Assembly: GCA_963824985.1 (NCBI GenBank)
Contig: CAWGRQ010000025.1
Location: forward strand, 124,001-188,000
From: JAFNAG01 sp963824985
GTDB lineage: Bacteria > Acidobacteriota > UBA6911
Direction: 5' to 3'
DNA length: 64,000 bases
Below are positions 45,002-57,493 of the stretch, piece by piece (the first letter of the stretch is position 1; the number at the start of each line of letters is the position of its first letter). Below the pieces are notes generated by a model. That model ran no database searches. It was not told the DNA's origin and was given only the letters and a program-made list of their open reading frames with translations. A program made the position numbers and the translations under genes.

Positions 45002-46414
45002 ATGGGGTCTGTTCCTGATGCCGGACGTGCTCGCTTGAGCACATTTCCGACTGGGGCTTTCCTGGTCATTGTGCTGGCTGTCTGTTTGGGGCTGGCCTTG
45101 AGTGCCGGCTATGACTTTATCAGGCTGACGGCCCTCAGGACCGATTTCCTCAGAGACGATGCCGCTCGGATTATTGCGGCTCTCGACGGCCAGGTGCGGG
45201 GACCTGATCGCCCCAATCCCGCTTCCTGGCAGAACTTGTTTGCCCAGAGTCTTAAAGCCGATGGATCGTCCATCGCGTTTCTGGCGTTGCTGGATGAGAC
45301 CGGCCAGGTGCTGGCCGGGGAAGGAGAGCGCTATTCGTCCCTGTTTTCCGGTCCTTCCGGATTTCTTCAGGCTCAGGGGACAGGAATCTATGTCTATGAT
45401 GCTCCGCTCCCCGTTGCCCGTGGGGGCATGGGGCGAGGCCGAGGGGGGGGCATGGGCCCCGGTTTTGGCCCGGGGATGGGCGCAGGGCCAGGATCCGGAA
45501 TGGGCCCCGGGATGGGGGCGGGTGTTTCAGGCGCTGGACGGCGCTCACTGCCGGCCCGGCTCCGCATCGGCCTGTACTCAGAAGCCGCCGATTTTATCCG
45601 CTGGCAGGCATTTATCCATCTGGCGATTAACGGAGCAGCCATCGCGACCCTCCTCGCGCTGGCGCTTTATTTTCTGCATACGCTGCGGCGCTTTCTCGCG
45701 CTGAAGCAGAGGGAGGAGTCGGCGCGCCATCTGACGGCTCTGGGTGCCATGGCGGCCACCCTGGCTCATGAAATTCGCAATCCGCTCGGGGCCATGAAAG
45801 GCCTGACCCAGCTCGTACAGGAGGATCTGCCCGTCGATCACAGAACCCAATCGATGATGAACACCGTGGTGAAGGAAGCCGAACGCCTCGAGCAGCTGGT
45901 TACGGATCTCCTTACCTTTGCCCGGCCGCGCGACCCGCTGATACGCCGCATCGAATTCTTCCGCCTGCTCTCCGAGGTCGCGGCGGAAGTGCGACCCAAT
46001 CTGGAGGCATCCCGCATCCAGCTCGAGCTTGAGCCGGCAACGGACCCGCTGTGGCTGGTTTCAGATGAGAGCGGTCTGCGGCAGGTTTTCCTCAATGTGC
46101 TGCTCAACGCCGCCGACAGCACTCCCGCCGGCGGAACCATCGCGGTTCGGGTCCGGCGGGAGGAGAAGGGATCGGCGCTGATTGTCGAAGTCGATGATTC
46201 CGGAGCGGGTATCGGGGATCGCGATCCGGAAGAACTGTTCCAGCCATTTGCCACAACCAAAACCAAAGGAACCGGCTTGGGATTGCCGATTTCACGTCAG
46301 ATTGCCGAGCGCCTGGGCGGATCCCTGAGCCTGGTCAACCGGCCGGAAGGCGGCGCGCGTTGCACTCTCCGGCTGCCCCTGGATTCGAGTCTCAGGGCTC
46401 GCGCCAAAATGTGA
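45002..46414 (+). CDS. Sensor histidine kinase with a Gly/Met-rich exported segment
   Basis: 470 residues; GAGG precedes the start. Membrane spans at about 17-38 and 204-228 enclose an exported sensor domain with a Gly/Met/Arg-rich stretch (141-180, repeats like GPGMGAG). The cytoplasmic core has the phosphoacceptor His256 in LAHEIRNPLG, N box NVLLNAAD, G1 DDSGAGIG and G2 GTGLGLPI, as in NtrB/ZraS kinases. It should phosphorylate the sigma-54 regulator encoded 32 bases downstream. The Gly/Met stretch nearly repeats one in the exported protein at 48.4-49.4 kb. Metal sensing is a guess. Confidence 0.9.
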   Translation: MGSVPDAGRARLSTFPTGAFLVIVLAVCLGLALSAGYDFIRLTALRTDFLRDDAARIIAALDGQVRGPDRPNPASWQNLFAQSLKADGSSIAFLALLDETGQVLAGEGERYSSLFSGPSGFLQAQGTGIYVYDAPLPVARGGMGRGRGGGMGPGFGPGMGAGPGSGMGPGMGAGVSGAGRRSLPARLRIGLYSEAADFIRWQAFIHLAINGAAIATLLALALYFLHTLRRFLALKQREESARHLTALGAMAATLAHEIRNPLGAMKGLTQLVQEDLPVDHRTQSMMNTVVKEAERLEQLVTDLLTFARPRDPLIRRIEFFRLLSEVAAEVRPNLEASRIQLELEPATDPLWLVSDESGLRQVFLNVLLNAADSTPAGGTIAVRVRREEKGSALIVEVDDSGAGIGDRDPEELFQPFATTKTKGTGLGLPISRQIAERLGGSLSLVNRPEGGARCTLRLPLDSSLRARAKM

Positions 46415-46446
46415 ATTGATGTTCGTGCGAACCCTTAGGAAAAATC

Positions 46447-47784
<1,338 letters not shown>

Positions 47785-48140
47785 AAAGGGGGACATTCCG
47801 AATATTTCCGCTTTTTGTTTATTTGGTTTTACTTGCGGGGAAATTCGGGCATCTGTTTAGCCGATGCTGAACAGCAGAACGCAAAGACGCAAAGAGATTC
47901 CTTTCGGTTCGCGGGCATGGGCGGCCTTCGGCCGCATCCTTGGGCGAGCCGCGGGAGAAAGCGCAATCCTCCTGAGTAGCCGCTGCCCGCGCTTTCTCCC
48001 GCGGCTCGCCCAAGGATGCGCCAGCGCGAAGCGCTGCGCCCATGCCTGTTGCTCAGTGTAGATCTTTGCGCCCTTGCGTTTTGCTTCTTCATCCATTTGA
48101 TTTGGCTAAACAATTACAAATTCGGAATGTCCCCTTTTTT
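47785..48140. repeat. REP-like hairpin split by MITE copy C
   Basis: Left arm 47785-47812 (GGGGGACATTCCGAATATTT) pairs with GCGGGGAAATTCGG (47835-47848) continued by AATGTCCCCTTTTTT (48126-48140). Removing copy C with one target duplication restores a continuous hairpin of roughly 80 bp with about 28-bp arms. It starts at the response regulator stop codon and ended in a T-run, so it may have been the operon terminator. Confidence 0.75.
47849..48117 (+). mobile_element. IS66-like MITE, copy C
   Basis: 269-bp element, GCATCTGTTTAGCC to GGCTAAACAATTAC. Perfect 8-bp duplication AAATTCGG at 47841-47848 and 48118-48125. Large central arms GGGCGAGCCGCGGGAGAAAG and complement. Same orientation as D and E. 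Confidence 0.9.
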
Positions 48141-48239
48141 GCGAAGTGCAAAGATTGCGGTTTTTGGAACTTCAAAGTGCAAGGTCTGCATCCGAACGGA
48201 GCCGGGACTATCATTGGCCATGAACACAGAGTTGTTACT

Positions 48240-48260
48240 GTTTATGCAAACGTTGTAAAC
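48240..48260. promoter_or_regulatory. Possible enhancer site of the sigma-54 regulator
   Basis: GTTTA-N11-TAAAC dyad centred about 60 bases upstream of the -24 box, in an otherwise gene-free stretch. Only five-bp half-sites match, so this is tentative. The related direct repeats AAGTGCAAAG/AAGTGCAAGG (48144-48184) are a second candidate. Confidence 0.25.
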
Positions 48261-48309
48261 AAAAAACATGCAACCAGAAATGGGATTAATAAGTCGAGAT
48301 CTGGGTTTT

Positions 48310-48325
48310 TGGCATGTGTTTTGCT
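48310..48325 (+). promoter_or_regulatory. Sigma-54 (-24/-12) promoter of the exported Gly/Met-rich protein
   Basis: TGGCATGTGTTTTGCT matches the consensus TGGCAYRNNNNTTGCW with GG and GC exactly ten bases apart. Transcription would start near 48337, leaving a leader of about 112 bases before ATG 48449. The neighbouring regulator is of the sigma-54-dependent type. Confidence 0.85.
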
Positions 48326-48448
48326 CTAACTGTTGTGGGGTTTTTGATAGATTCGTACCGAGGTGGGAAAAGTCCTCAGAAAACCTCGAAAACAGGAATG
48401 GCAAATCCGCCCCGCAAACGGGTCGGTCGGATAGGGAGGAATATAGTT

Positions 48449-49372
48449 ATGAAAAACAGGATACTCGTAGTCGGGGCAATTGTAATCCTTGTGGCGTTGG
48501 TGGCGTGGCCGCTCCTTGCGCAGAGGCAGGCGCCTCCGCGGAGCGGGATGCAGGGCGCTCTTTATGCAAACGCCGCGGAAGCGGAAATCGTCGTACTTAC
48601 CGGGACGGTCACGGCGGTGAATCTGGCAACGGGACAGGGAATGCCGTCGATCACCCTGCACACCGCTACGGGAGATTTTGCGATCCTGGTCGGCCCGTAC
48701 CGGATACTGGCGGACAGCAAATTTGAGATCAAACCGGGACAGTCGCTCGAGGTCAAGGCATTCCAGGATCCACGGATGACGGGCGTATACGCGGCGACAG
48801 AGCTGAAGGACACCAGCACTGGGGCTACGCTCGTGCTGAGGGATGCGGCCGGAATGCCGCCGGCGGGTGGCGGCATGGGGCGCGGCCGGGGAATGGGCAT
48901 GGGACCCGGTTTTGGTTCGGGGATCGGCGCAGGTGCCGGCTCCGGAATGGGCGGCGGCATGGGCCGGGGTATGATGCGCGGATCGGATGCCATGCAGGGG
49001 ATGCGCGGCCGGGGAGTATGCCCGGATTGCGCCGGCCTCAATCTCGAAGGCAAGACCACCCTGGTTGGGGCCGTTCAGAGCGTCACGATGGGAGCCGGCC
49101 AGGGCTTTCCATCCTTTACCCTGCTGGCGGCCGACGGCCATGTTTATACTGTGATGACCGGGCCGTTCTGGGCCTTGCAGCAGGCTGATTTTGCCATCGC
49201 TGCTTCAGACCGGCTTTCCGTCACGGCCTACCCCTCTCTGCAGCATGAGGGGGCGTTCGTCGCCGCGGAAATTCAGAATCTTGACACGCAAAAGATCGTC
49301 AAGCTGCGCGACGAAAATGGGGTGCCCCTGGGAATGCGCGGCCGCGGTCCCATGAAAGGGGTCCGAAAGTAG
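48449..49372 (+). CDS. Exported Gly/Met-rich protein with two repeated beta domains
   Basis: 307 residues; GGGAGGA precedes the ATG. A signal peptide or anchor (ILVVGAIVILVALVAWPLLA) leads to two similar domains of about 95 residues: 50-140 (GTVTAVNLATGQGMPSITL to LVLRDAAGMP) and 205-302 (GAVQSVTMGAGQGFPSFTL to VKLRDENGVPLGM). Between them lie a Gly/Met/Arg-rich stretch (140-188) and a CPDC pair (191-194). No family was recognised; the domains look OB-like. It has a sigma-54 promoter and shares the Gly/Met stretch with the nearby sensor kinase. A periplasmic metal-binding role is inference. Confidence 0.8.
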   Translation: MKNRILVVGAIVILVALVAWPLLAQRQAPPRSGMQGALYANAAEAEIVVLTGTVTAVNLATGQGMPSITLHTATGDFAILVGPYRILADSKFEIKPGQSLEVKAFQDPRMTGVYAATELKDTSTGATLVLRDAAGMPPAGGGMGRGRGMGMGPGFGSGIGAGAGSGMGGGMGRGMMRGSDAMQGMRGRGVCPDCAGLNLEGKTTLVGAVQSVTMGAGQGFPSFTLLAADGHVYTVMTGPFWALQQADFAIAASDRLSVTAYPSLQHEGAFVAAEIQNLDTQKIVKLRDENGVPLGMRGRGPMKGVRK

Positions 49373-49390
49373 ATTCACATCCAATCCCGG

Positions 49391-49465
49391 AAGGGGACGT
49401 TCCGGTTTCCCGTTCCGCTCGACTCTCGATGCGGAGGAGGTAGGGAAATCCGGACGTCCCCTTTT
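49391..49465. repeat. REP-like hairpin, second copy
   Basis: Arms AAGGGGACGTTCCGGTTTCC and its near complement ending GGACGTCCCCTTTT, 75 bp in all, related to the hairpin at 47.8 kb (shared GGGGACRTTCCG). It begins 18 bases after the stop of the exported-protein gene and ends in TTTT, so it may terminate transcription. Confidence 0.65.
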
Positions 49466-49547
49466 GCATTCCAGGAACGGCCGCATCCTCAAGTTTGAGT
49501 TGCGGCCTTGAACTTCGCAATCTGCTTCTCACCCTCCCTTCCGATTC

Positions 49548-49832
49548 GCATCTGTTTAGCCGATACTGAACAGCAGAACGCAAAGACGCAAGGACGCAAA
49601 GAGATTCCTTTCGGTTCGCGGGCATGGGCGGCCTCCGGCCGCATCCTTGGGCGAGCCGCGGGAGAAAGCGCAATCCTCCTGAGTGGCCGCTGCCCGCGCT
49701 TTCTCCCGCGGCTCGCCCAAGGATGCGCCAGCGCGAAGCGCTGCGCCCATGCCTGTTGCTCAGTGTCGATCTTTGCGCCCCTGCGCCTTTGCGTTTTGCT
49801 TCTTCATCCATTTGATTTGGCTAAACAATTAC
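49548..49832 (+). mobile_element. IS66-like MITE, copy D
   Basis: 285-bp element, near-identical to C and E. Perfect 8-bp duplication TCCGATTC at 49540-49547 and 49833-49840. It fills most of the gap upstream of gcvP, whose promoter must lie in the last 100 bases or within the element. TATAGT at 49884-49889 is a possible -10. Confidence 0.9.
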
Positions 49833-49932
49833 TCCGATTCATGCCGGCACGGCTTCCGCTGGCAATACACCGCGCGAATCCTGTATAGTAGCGACCTGCG
49901 AGATGGTAATTGTGGTTACCCTTTCATAATGG

Positions 49933-52860
<2,928 letters not shown>

Positions 52861-52884
52861 CGGTTGCGGTCTCGCGGCAGGAAA

Positions 52885-52940
52885 CCATCCCCCGATTCGC
52901 GGCCGGGAGGCCGGAAACCAGGCTGGGAGTCGGGGGATGG
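52885..52940. repeat. Long hairpin after gcvP
   Basis: CCATCCCCCGATTC and GAGTCGGGGGATGG pair at 13 of 14 positions around a GGCCGG-rich centre. It begins 24 bases after the gcvP stop and has no T-run. Possibly a transcript-end stabiliser or a REP unit. Confidence 0.55.
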
Positions 52941-52984
52941 GCAGCCCCGCCCACGAAAGGCATGCGGGCGGCTTGCGGCTGATG

Positions 52985-53180
52985 ATCGAACGAAGAGATC
53001 GGCTCCGTTTCGGCAATATCTCTTGTCGGCCATCAGAAAATCGAGCGCGATCGTAGCCGGATCATCCGCGTCCGGCTCCGCGCCGGCATCAATCTCCAGC
53101 AAGAACAACTTCAGGCAACTCGGGCACCGGAGACAAGCCTCTGCCCGGACCACGGCAGCCGTCCCCCTCGATCCAGGGAA
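52985..53180 (-). pseudogene. fdhE 3'-end fragment (broken)
   Basis: About 195 bases match the last 60 codons of the intact fdhE at 60778-61644: VRAEACLRCPSCLKLFLLEI, ATIALDFLMADKRYCRNGAD and LFVR. The match breaks upstream at an extra G in a GGGGG run (frameshift) before TAAVVRAEA. The stop is lost (CGA TCA in place of CGG TGA). No start or N-terminal part exists. It is a decayed duplicate, about 7.8 kb from the intact gene and in the same orientation. Confidence 0.85.
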
Positions 53181-53285
53181 GTCCAGGTATTATCCATGGC
53201 CTCAGAACCTGCATCCCCAATAGATAAGTGCAACGTTTTCAGTCAAAACGTAATCACTGGCAAGGACCGCACGGGGTCAGATTCA

Positions 53286-53336
53286 TTGACATGCGGTGGC
53301 TCAGTGAGGTATGGTAAGGAACAAATGTAAGGAACA
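53286..53336 (+). promoter_or_regulatory. Promoter and direct-repeat operator of vapBC
   Basis: TTGACA (53286-53291), 18-base spacer, TATGGT (53310-53315). The start site is covered by a perfect direct repeat GTAAGGAACA at 53314-53323 and 53327-53336, period 13. This is a likely autoregulation site for the antitoxin; the second copy also supplies the purine-rich leader. Confidence 0.6.
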
Positions 53337-53347
53337 TTGGGATAATT

Positions 53348-53581
53348 ATGACATCGACCGTGACATCGAAAGGGCAGGTGACAATCCCTGTGGAAGCCCG
53401 GAGGCGGCTCCGCATCCTGCCGGGAACAAAGCTGGAGTTTGTGATTCGCGATGATGGACGATTGGAGGTAATTCCCTTGTCAGGTTCGATCAAGGAACTC
53501 AAAGGCGCTCTCCCAAAGCCGAAGCGCGGGCTCACGCTGGCGGAGATGGATGCGGCGATTGCCGGGGGAGTGCGCCGATGA
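53348..53581 (+). CDS. vapB: AbrB/SpoVT-type antitoxin
   Basis: 77 residues. The swapped-hairpin DNA-binding domain reads TSTVTSKGQVTIPVEARRRL with PGTKLEFVI; the C-terminal part (LPKPKRGLTLAEMDAAIAGG) should wrap the toxin. Overlaps the toxin gene by four bases (ATGA). It probably represses its own promoter. Confidence 0.9.
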   Translation: MTSTVTSKGQVTIPVEARRRLRILPGTKLEFVIRDDGRLEVIPLSGSIKELKGALPKPKRGLTLAEMDAAIAGGVRR

Positions 53582-53976
53582 TCGGGCTCGATACGAATGT
53601 GCTGGTCCGCCACATCGTCCAGGATAATCCGGCGGAGGGAAGAGCAGCATCCACGTTGATCGCAGCCCGCTGTTCCGCGGATGAGCCCGGAGTCGTGAGC
53701 CTGATGGTGCTTTGCGAACTGGTTTGGGTGCTCGATCGCGGGTATGGATATACCCGGGCCGCGATTGCCGCGGTGCTGCGCCAGATGCTGTCCGTTGAAG
53801 ATCTGCTCGTGGACCGGTCCGAACTCGCCTGGCAGGCTCTCCATCTGTATCAAAATGGAAAGACGGACTTTGCCGACTACCTGATTGGATTGAGCCACCG
53901 CGATCATGGGGCTGAGGTTACCTGCACATTTGATCGTCGTACATCCGGCTGCGGCCTGTTCGAACTCATCGAATGA
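53578..53976 (+). CDS. vapC: PIN-domain ribonuclease toxin
   Basis: 132 residues. The PIN acidic residues are visible: Asp in GLDTNVLVRHI, Glu in VLCELVWVL, Asp in TDFADYLIG and TFDRRT. It should cleave tRNA or rRNA when freed from the AbrB-type antitoxin. MITE copy E is inserted eight bases past its stop codon without harming it. Confidence 0.92.
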   Translation: MIGLDTNVLVRHIVQDNPAEGRAASTLIAARCSADEPGVVSLMVLCELVWVLDRGYGYTRAAIAAVLRQMLSVEDLLVDRSELAWQALHLYQNGKTDFADYLIGLSHRDHGAEVTCTFDRRTSGCGLFELIE

Positions 53977-53984
53977 CCAGCCTG

Positions 53985-54269
53985 GCATCTGTTTAGCCGA
54001 TGCTGAACAGCAGAACGCGAAGACGCAAAGACGCAAAGAGATTCTTTTCGGTTCGCGGGCATGGGCGGCCTTCGGCCGCATCCTTGGGCGAGCCGCGGGA
54101 GAAAGCGCAATCCTCCTGAGTAGCCGCTGCCCGCGCTTTCTCCCGCGGCTCGCCCAAGGGTGCGCCAGCGCGAAGCGCTGCGCCCACGCCTGTTGCTCAG
54201 TGTCGATTCTTGCGCCCCTGCGCCTTTGCGTTTTGCTTCTTCATCCATTTGATTTGGCTAAACAATTAC
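53985..54269 (+). mobile_element. IS66-like MITE, copy E
   Basis: 285-bp element matching C and D. The flanks CCAGCCTG (53977-53984) and CCAGTTTG (54270-54277) agree at six of eight positions, so the target duplication has decayed or the insertion is older. Located between vapC and the end of the GH63-like gene. Confidence 0.85.
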
Positions 54270-54365
54270 CCAGTTTGCAATTCTCATCCGAGATCCGGAG
54301 GACCGGCAGAATTGAGGGGGCCGGTCCAATCGTTTCTGCGCCGGTTCCATCCCGTAACCATGATG

Positions 54366-56816
54366 TCATTTTTCGGCCGAGACTGTGACCCTGCCGTTGG
54401 CGGCGTCGATGCGATAGAGATTCCCTCCGAAGGGCACGCGACGCATCGCGATTTTTTCCGTCATACCGGTTACGTCCCTCGGAACAGGCTTGAAATCCAG
54501 GCCGATATCGACCAGGGATTCCGCACCGATCAGGCAAAGCAGGGCCCCCCAGCTATAATGGGGATGGTCCCCGCAAGTGCCGTCGGTGCTTTTGTAGTTT
54601 TCACAGCATTGGCGTTTTTCCACCCAGTTGCGCATAAACAGGTCGACCGACCGGCGGGCGTATTCCACCCGATGGGCGGAGTCCGCGTAGCGCAGAAGGC
54701 CCTGCCAGACGAGATAGTTGGCCGGGGGCCAGATATGGCCGCGCCAGTATGTCTGCTGGACCCACGCGGGATCGTCGTAGGCCAGCGTCGGCAGGAGGAA
54801 ACGGCCCCAGAACTTGTCCTCCCGATAGATACGGCCGAGGACGCGCTCGGCCCGGGATGCGTCGGGAGCGCCGCAGATGAGCGGATAGAAATTCATCGGA
54901 GTGATCCGGGTCAGCCAGTCTCTTCCCGGCGATCCGGCGGCGATTTCATGAACGGTCAGGTGAAGGGACGCCATCCGGCTGCCGTCGAAATATTCGACGA
55001 CCAGCGGATATGTTTTCCCGGACTCGAGCCGAAGATCCGCGTGCCGGGGCTCTTCCCAGTGGGCCAGCCAGTCGTCGATGACAAGCCGGCCGTCGAGCCA
55101 AACGCGCACGCCATCGTCCGCCCTGGTCCTGAGTCGATAATCCCCGGTTTTCGGGACCTGGATCCGCCCGGACCAGCGGGCGCTCCACTGATCGACCGGC
55201 AGACCCACGGCCGCCGTTCCCTCTCCCCAGTTGAAATCGAGGTTCGCGTCGCGCCGGCGCAGAGTTTCCCGGCCGAGATCGCGGTCCTTATAAAAGACGG
55301 CTTCGAGGCCGCCGACAAAGAGCCCCTTGGGATCGAGAGCCGGACCCTCGGAGGCGGGAATCTCCCAAAAACGGCTGCAGTAGGTCCCGAGTTCCTCGTT
55401 CCAGAGGCGATCGTTGATGCGACCGTTCATCTCGCCGTGCTCCCGTTCGAACCGTTTCGCGTCTTCCACCCTGCCCAGGGCCAAAGCGATCTTCGCCAGG
55501 AATTCCGCGTCCATGGACCACATGGAACTGAGATCCACGGCATCGGCGTTCATCGTCGTCCCGGCCATCTCGGCGCCTTCGAAGTGGAGGTTGTCATCCC
55601 AGCCCGTTTCCCACTGCGCGGCCTGCCGGTATTTCTTCTCCGATCCCCATTCGAGCAGGCCGTTCCGGTTGCCGTCCCGGGCAATGGGCCACCAGTCGTG
55701 CCAGCGGACGAGCCTCGGATAGACCTCGGCCAGGAATGCGGCGTCGGGCCGGCGTTCATGCATCTTCCAGACGCACATCGATCCGACCGGAGGCATCGAG
55801 CGGTCCATCGTCACGTAGTCCTTCTCGTAATCCCAGTGCGAATAGCTGGGGACGAAGCCGGACGGAACGGCGAACGACAGGACCGCGCGGACCGTGTCCC
55901 GGGCGGACGCCGGATCTTCCAGACAGGCGAGCGTCGCGTGGAAAAGATAATCCCAGAGGAAATAAGCCGCCGTATCAGGACTTCCCCGGTAGAGCCACCA
56001 GCCGCGGCCGTCGCCGTGGGCGACGCGGCCGTTGTCGCTCCCGTAGAAGCGCATGGTGTTGAGGTTGTCGGCGATAGCGCCCAGGAAATCGCCCCAATCG
56101 CCTTCGGCGGAGATCCTTCGGGATGAGTAGGCGGCGCCAGCCGCTTCGAGGGTCGATGCGACGCCATCCAGGGCCGGGAGGTCGTCCAGGCCGGCCGCCA
56201 TGCGCACCGGCCGGCCCGGCTCGATGGCGAAGATGATCCTGGCCTCCGCCGAGAGGTTGGCTTCGACGACGGCCGGCGCCGGATCGCATCGCAGGGCGAA
56301 CGGAACGTAGCGACCCTCGGGCATCACCCCGAATCCCGTAACGCCGTCCGCGGTCGCCCTGAAGACGTTATGAAACCGGGGCCATCCGCCGGAAAGCCTG
56401 AACGTCAGACGGACGGGTTTGTCGGTCGAGATGGTCGCGACCACATTTCCGGCGCCGGAACGCCCCCAGGTGAACACGACGTTCGCTCCGGCTTCCTGCA
56501 GGGATGCCCGGAAGTAGGAAAAATCCGGGGCCGCGACACCGGGAGGAACGAGCGCCTTATCTTTCTCGAAGTAGTTTGTTTTGCCTCCCTCGCCTTCCCA
56601 TTCGGGATCGATCAGAAATCCCGTCCGGTCGTCCACGACGATCGCGATGCCGTAAGGAGATTCCAGGTGATAGTTCCCGATCCTGACAACCCTGACCGGC
56701 CGTTTATCCGCCGCCGTGTCTTGATCCGCCGGTTTCCGGCATCCCGTTCCCGAAATCGTCGCCGCCAGGAGCGCGAAAATAAAGATACCCGACGTGCAGC
56801 TGCGAACCGTTTTCAT
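54366..56816 (-). CDS. GH63-like glycosidase lipoprotein with an internal PA14 domain
   Basis: 816 residues from ATG 56816 (AAGGAG upstream), with a lipobox-like ISGTGC at Cys26. An N-terminal beta domain is followed by an (alpha/alpha)6 barrel from about 240. Likely acid and base are in WETGWDDNLHF (Asp407 or 408) and ENYKSTDG (Glu near 740), with TYWRGHIWPPANYLVWQGL typical of GH63/clan GH-G. A PA14 domain (about 502-625: IQVPKTGDYRL, DDGVRVWLDGRLVIDDW) is inserted inside the barrel. It probably cleaves alpha-glucosides or mannosylglycerate-like sugars at the cell surface; the substrate is inference. Confidence 0.83.
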   Translation of the reverse strand: MKTVRSCTSGIFIFALLAATISGTGCRKPADQDTAADKRPVRVVRIGNYHLESPYGIAIVVDDRTGFLIDPEWEGEGGKTNYFEKDKALVPPGVAAPDFSYFRASLQEAGANVVFTWGRSGAGNVVATISTDKPVRLTFRLSGGWPRFHNVFRATADGVTGFGVMPEGRYVPFALRCDPAPAVVEANLSAEARIIFAIEPGRPVRMAAGLDDLPALDGVASTLEAAGAAYSSRRISAEGDWGDFLGAIADNLNTMRFYGSDNGRVAHGDGRGWWLYRGSPDTAAYFLWDYLFHATLACLEDPASARDTVRAVLSFAVPSGFVPSYSHWDYEKDYVTMDRSMPPVGSMCVWKMHERRPDAAFLAEVYPRLVRWHDWWPIARDGNRNGLLEWGSEKKYRQAAQWETGWDDNLHFEGAEMAGTTMNADAVDLSSMWSMDAEFLAKIALALGRVEDAKRFEREHGEMNGRINDRLWNEELGTYCSRFWEIPASEGPALDPKGLFVGGLEAVFYKDRDLGRETLRRRDANLDFNWGEGTAAVGLPVDQWSARWSGRIQVPKTGDYRLRTRADDGVRVWLDGRLVIDDWLAHWEEPRHADLRLESGKTYPLVVEYFDGSRMASLHLTVHEIAAGSPGRDWLTRITPMNFYPLICGAPDASRAERVLGRIYREDKFWGRFLLPTLAYDDPAWVQQTYWRGHIWPPANYLVWQGLLRYADSAHRVEYARRSVDLFMRNWVEKRQCCENYKSTDGTCGDHPHYSWGALLCLIGAESLVDIGLDFKPVPRDVTGMTEKIAMRRVPFGGNLYRIDAANGRVTVSAEK

Positions 56817-57493
56817 GAGGACTCTCCTTGTTCCCAGGAATTTCAGGAATGTATGGGTATCGAAGTTTTCCGGACTTCCCCGGACGCAATCAAGTCCGGA
56901 AAACGGAATCCCCACCGCCCGTACTCCGTCGACCGGCATGTTCCCATCCATTCCGGGAACCGCGCCGCTTCCGCCTCAATATATCGCGAATTCCTGAGGG
57001 GGCCAAAGCTGCAATCGCGTTGAAACAGCACGATTGCAGGTTTTGCATATTTCAGCAGATCTTCCAGCCCCACCCATGTTATTCTTCACCAACCCGCTAA
57101 AAGCGATTTCCTATTATTCGCGCCGGATGGTGACACGCTGGCGGATGGGTTAATTGCAGCTGGCAGCGTTCAAGGCTGACGAAGAGCATCCCTTCCGTGG
57201 ATATGAGATTTCGCCAGGCCGGGAATTCAGCGAAGCCACAGCTGCCGGGATCGACCAGCGGATAAAATGGTTGAAGGCCGAACGGCACGAAATCGAAGCG
57301 GCCCCGCTCACCGGCAGGCGCACACAGTTGGACCTGCCTGCAGGCGAGCCTTCGAAGTCAGGGTAGATCGGCCGGGCGGAATTGCTCAGCCTTCTTGGAC
57401 ACCGTGCCGGCAGCGAGCCGTCGGCCGCATCCGGCGCGGGGAACCCGCTGGATGCGAACTGGGTGCTTAAACCTTTGACGGAGGAATGGACCC
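56817..57493. other. Intergenic region without a recognisable gene
   Basis: About 680 bases between the divergent GH63-like and S41 genes. Short frames (for example a 70-codon frame from a TTG at 57154) have no ribosome site and no family likeness. Both promoters should lie here, but none is clear. GGAGG precedes the S41 start. Confidence 0.45.

Noticed and set aside
47829..48113. Several 60-100 codon frames with similar products in the repeats at 38, 42, 48, 49.6 and 54 kb
   Set aside because: They arise from the palindromic mobile element and recur only because the DNA repeats.
49834..49932. Glycine riboswitch upstream of gcvP
   Set aside because: The 100 bases between MITE copy D and gcvP show no aptamer-like paired helices; no support.
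54210..56126. 638-codon plus-strand open frame
   Set aside because: Runs out of MITE copy E and then opposite the GH63-like gene; no domain recognised.
57154..57366. 70-codon gene upstream of the S41 protease
   Set aside because: TTG start, no ribosome site, no family likeness; left as non-coding.
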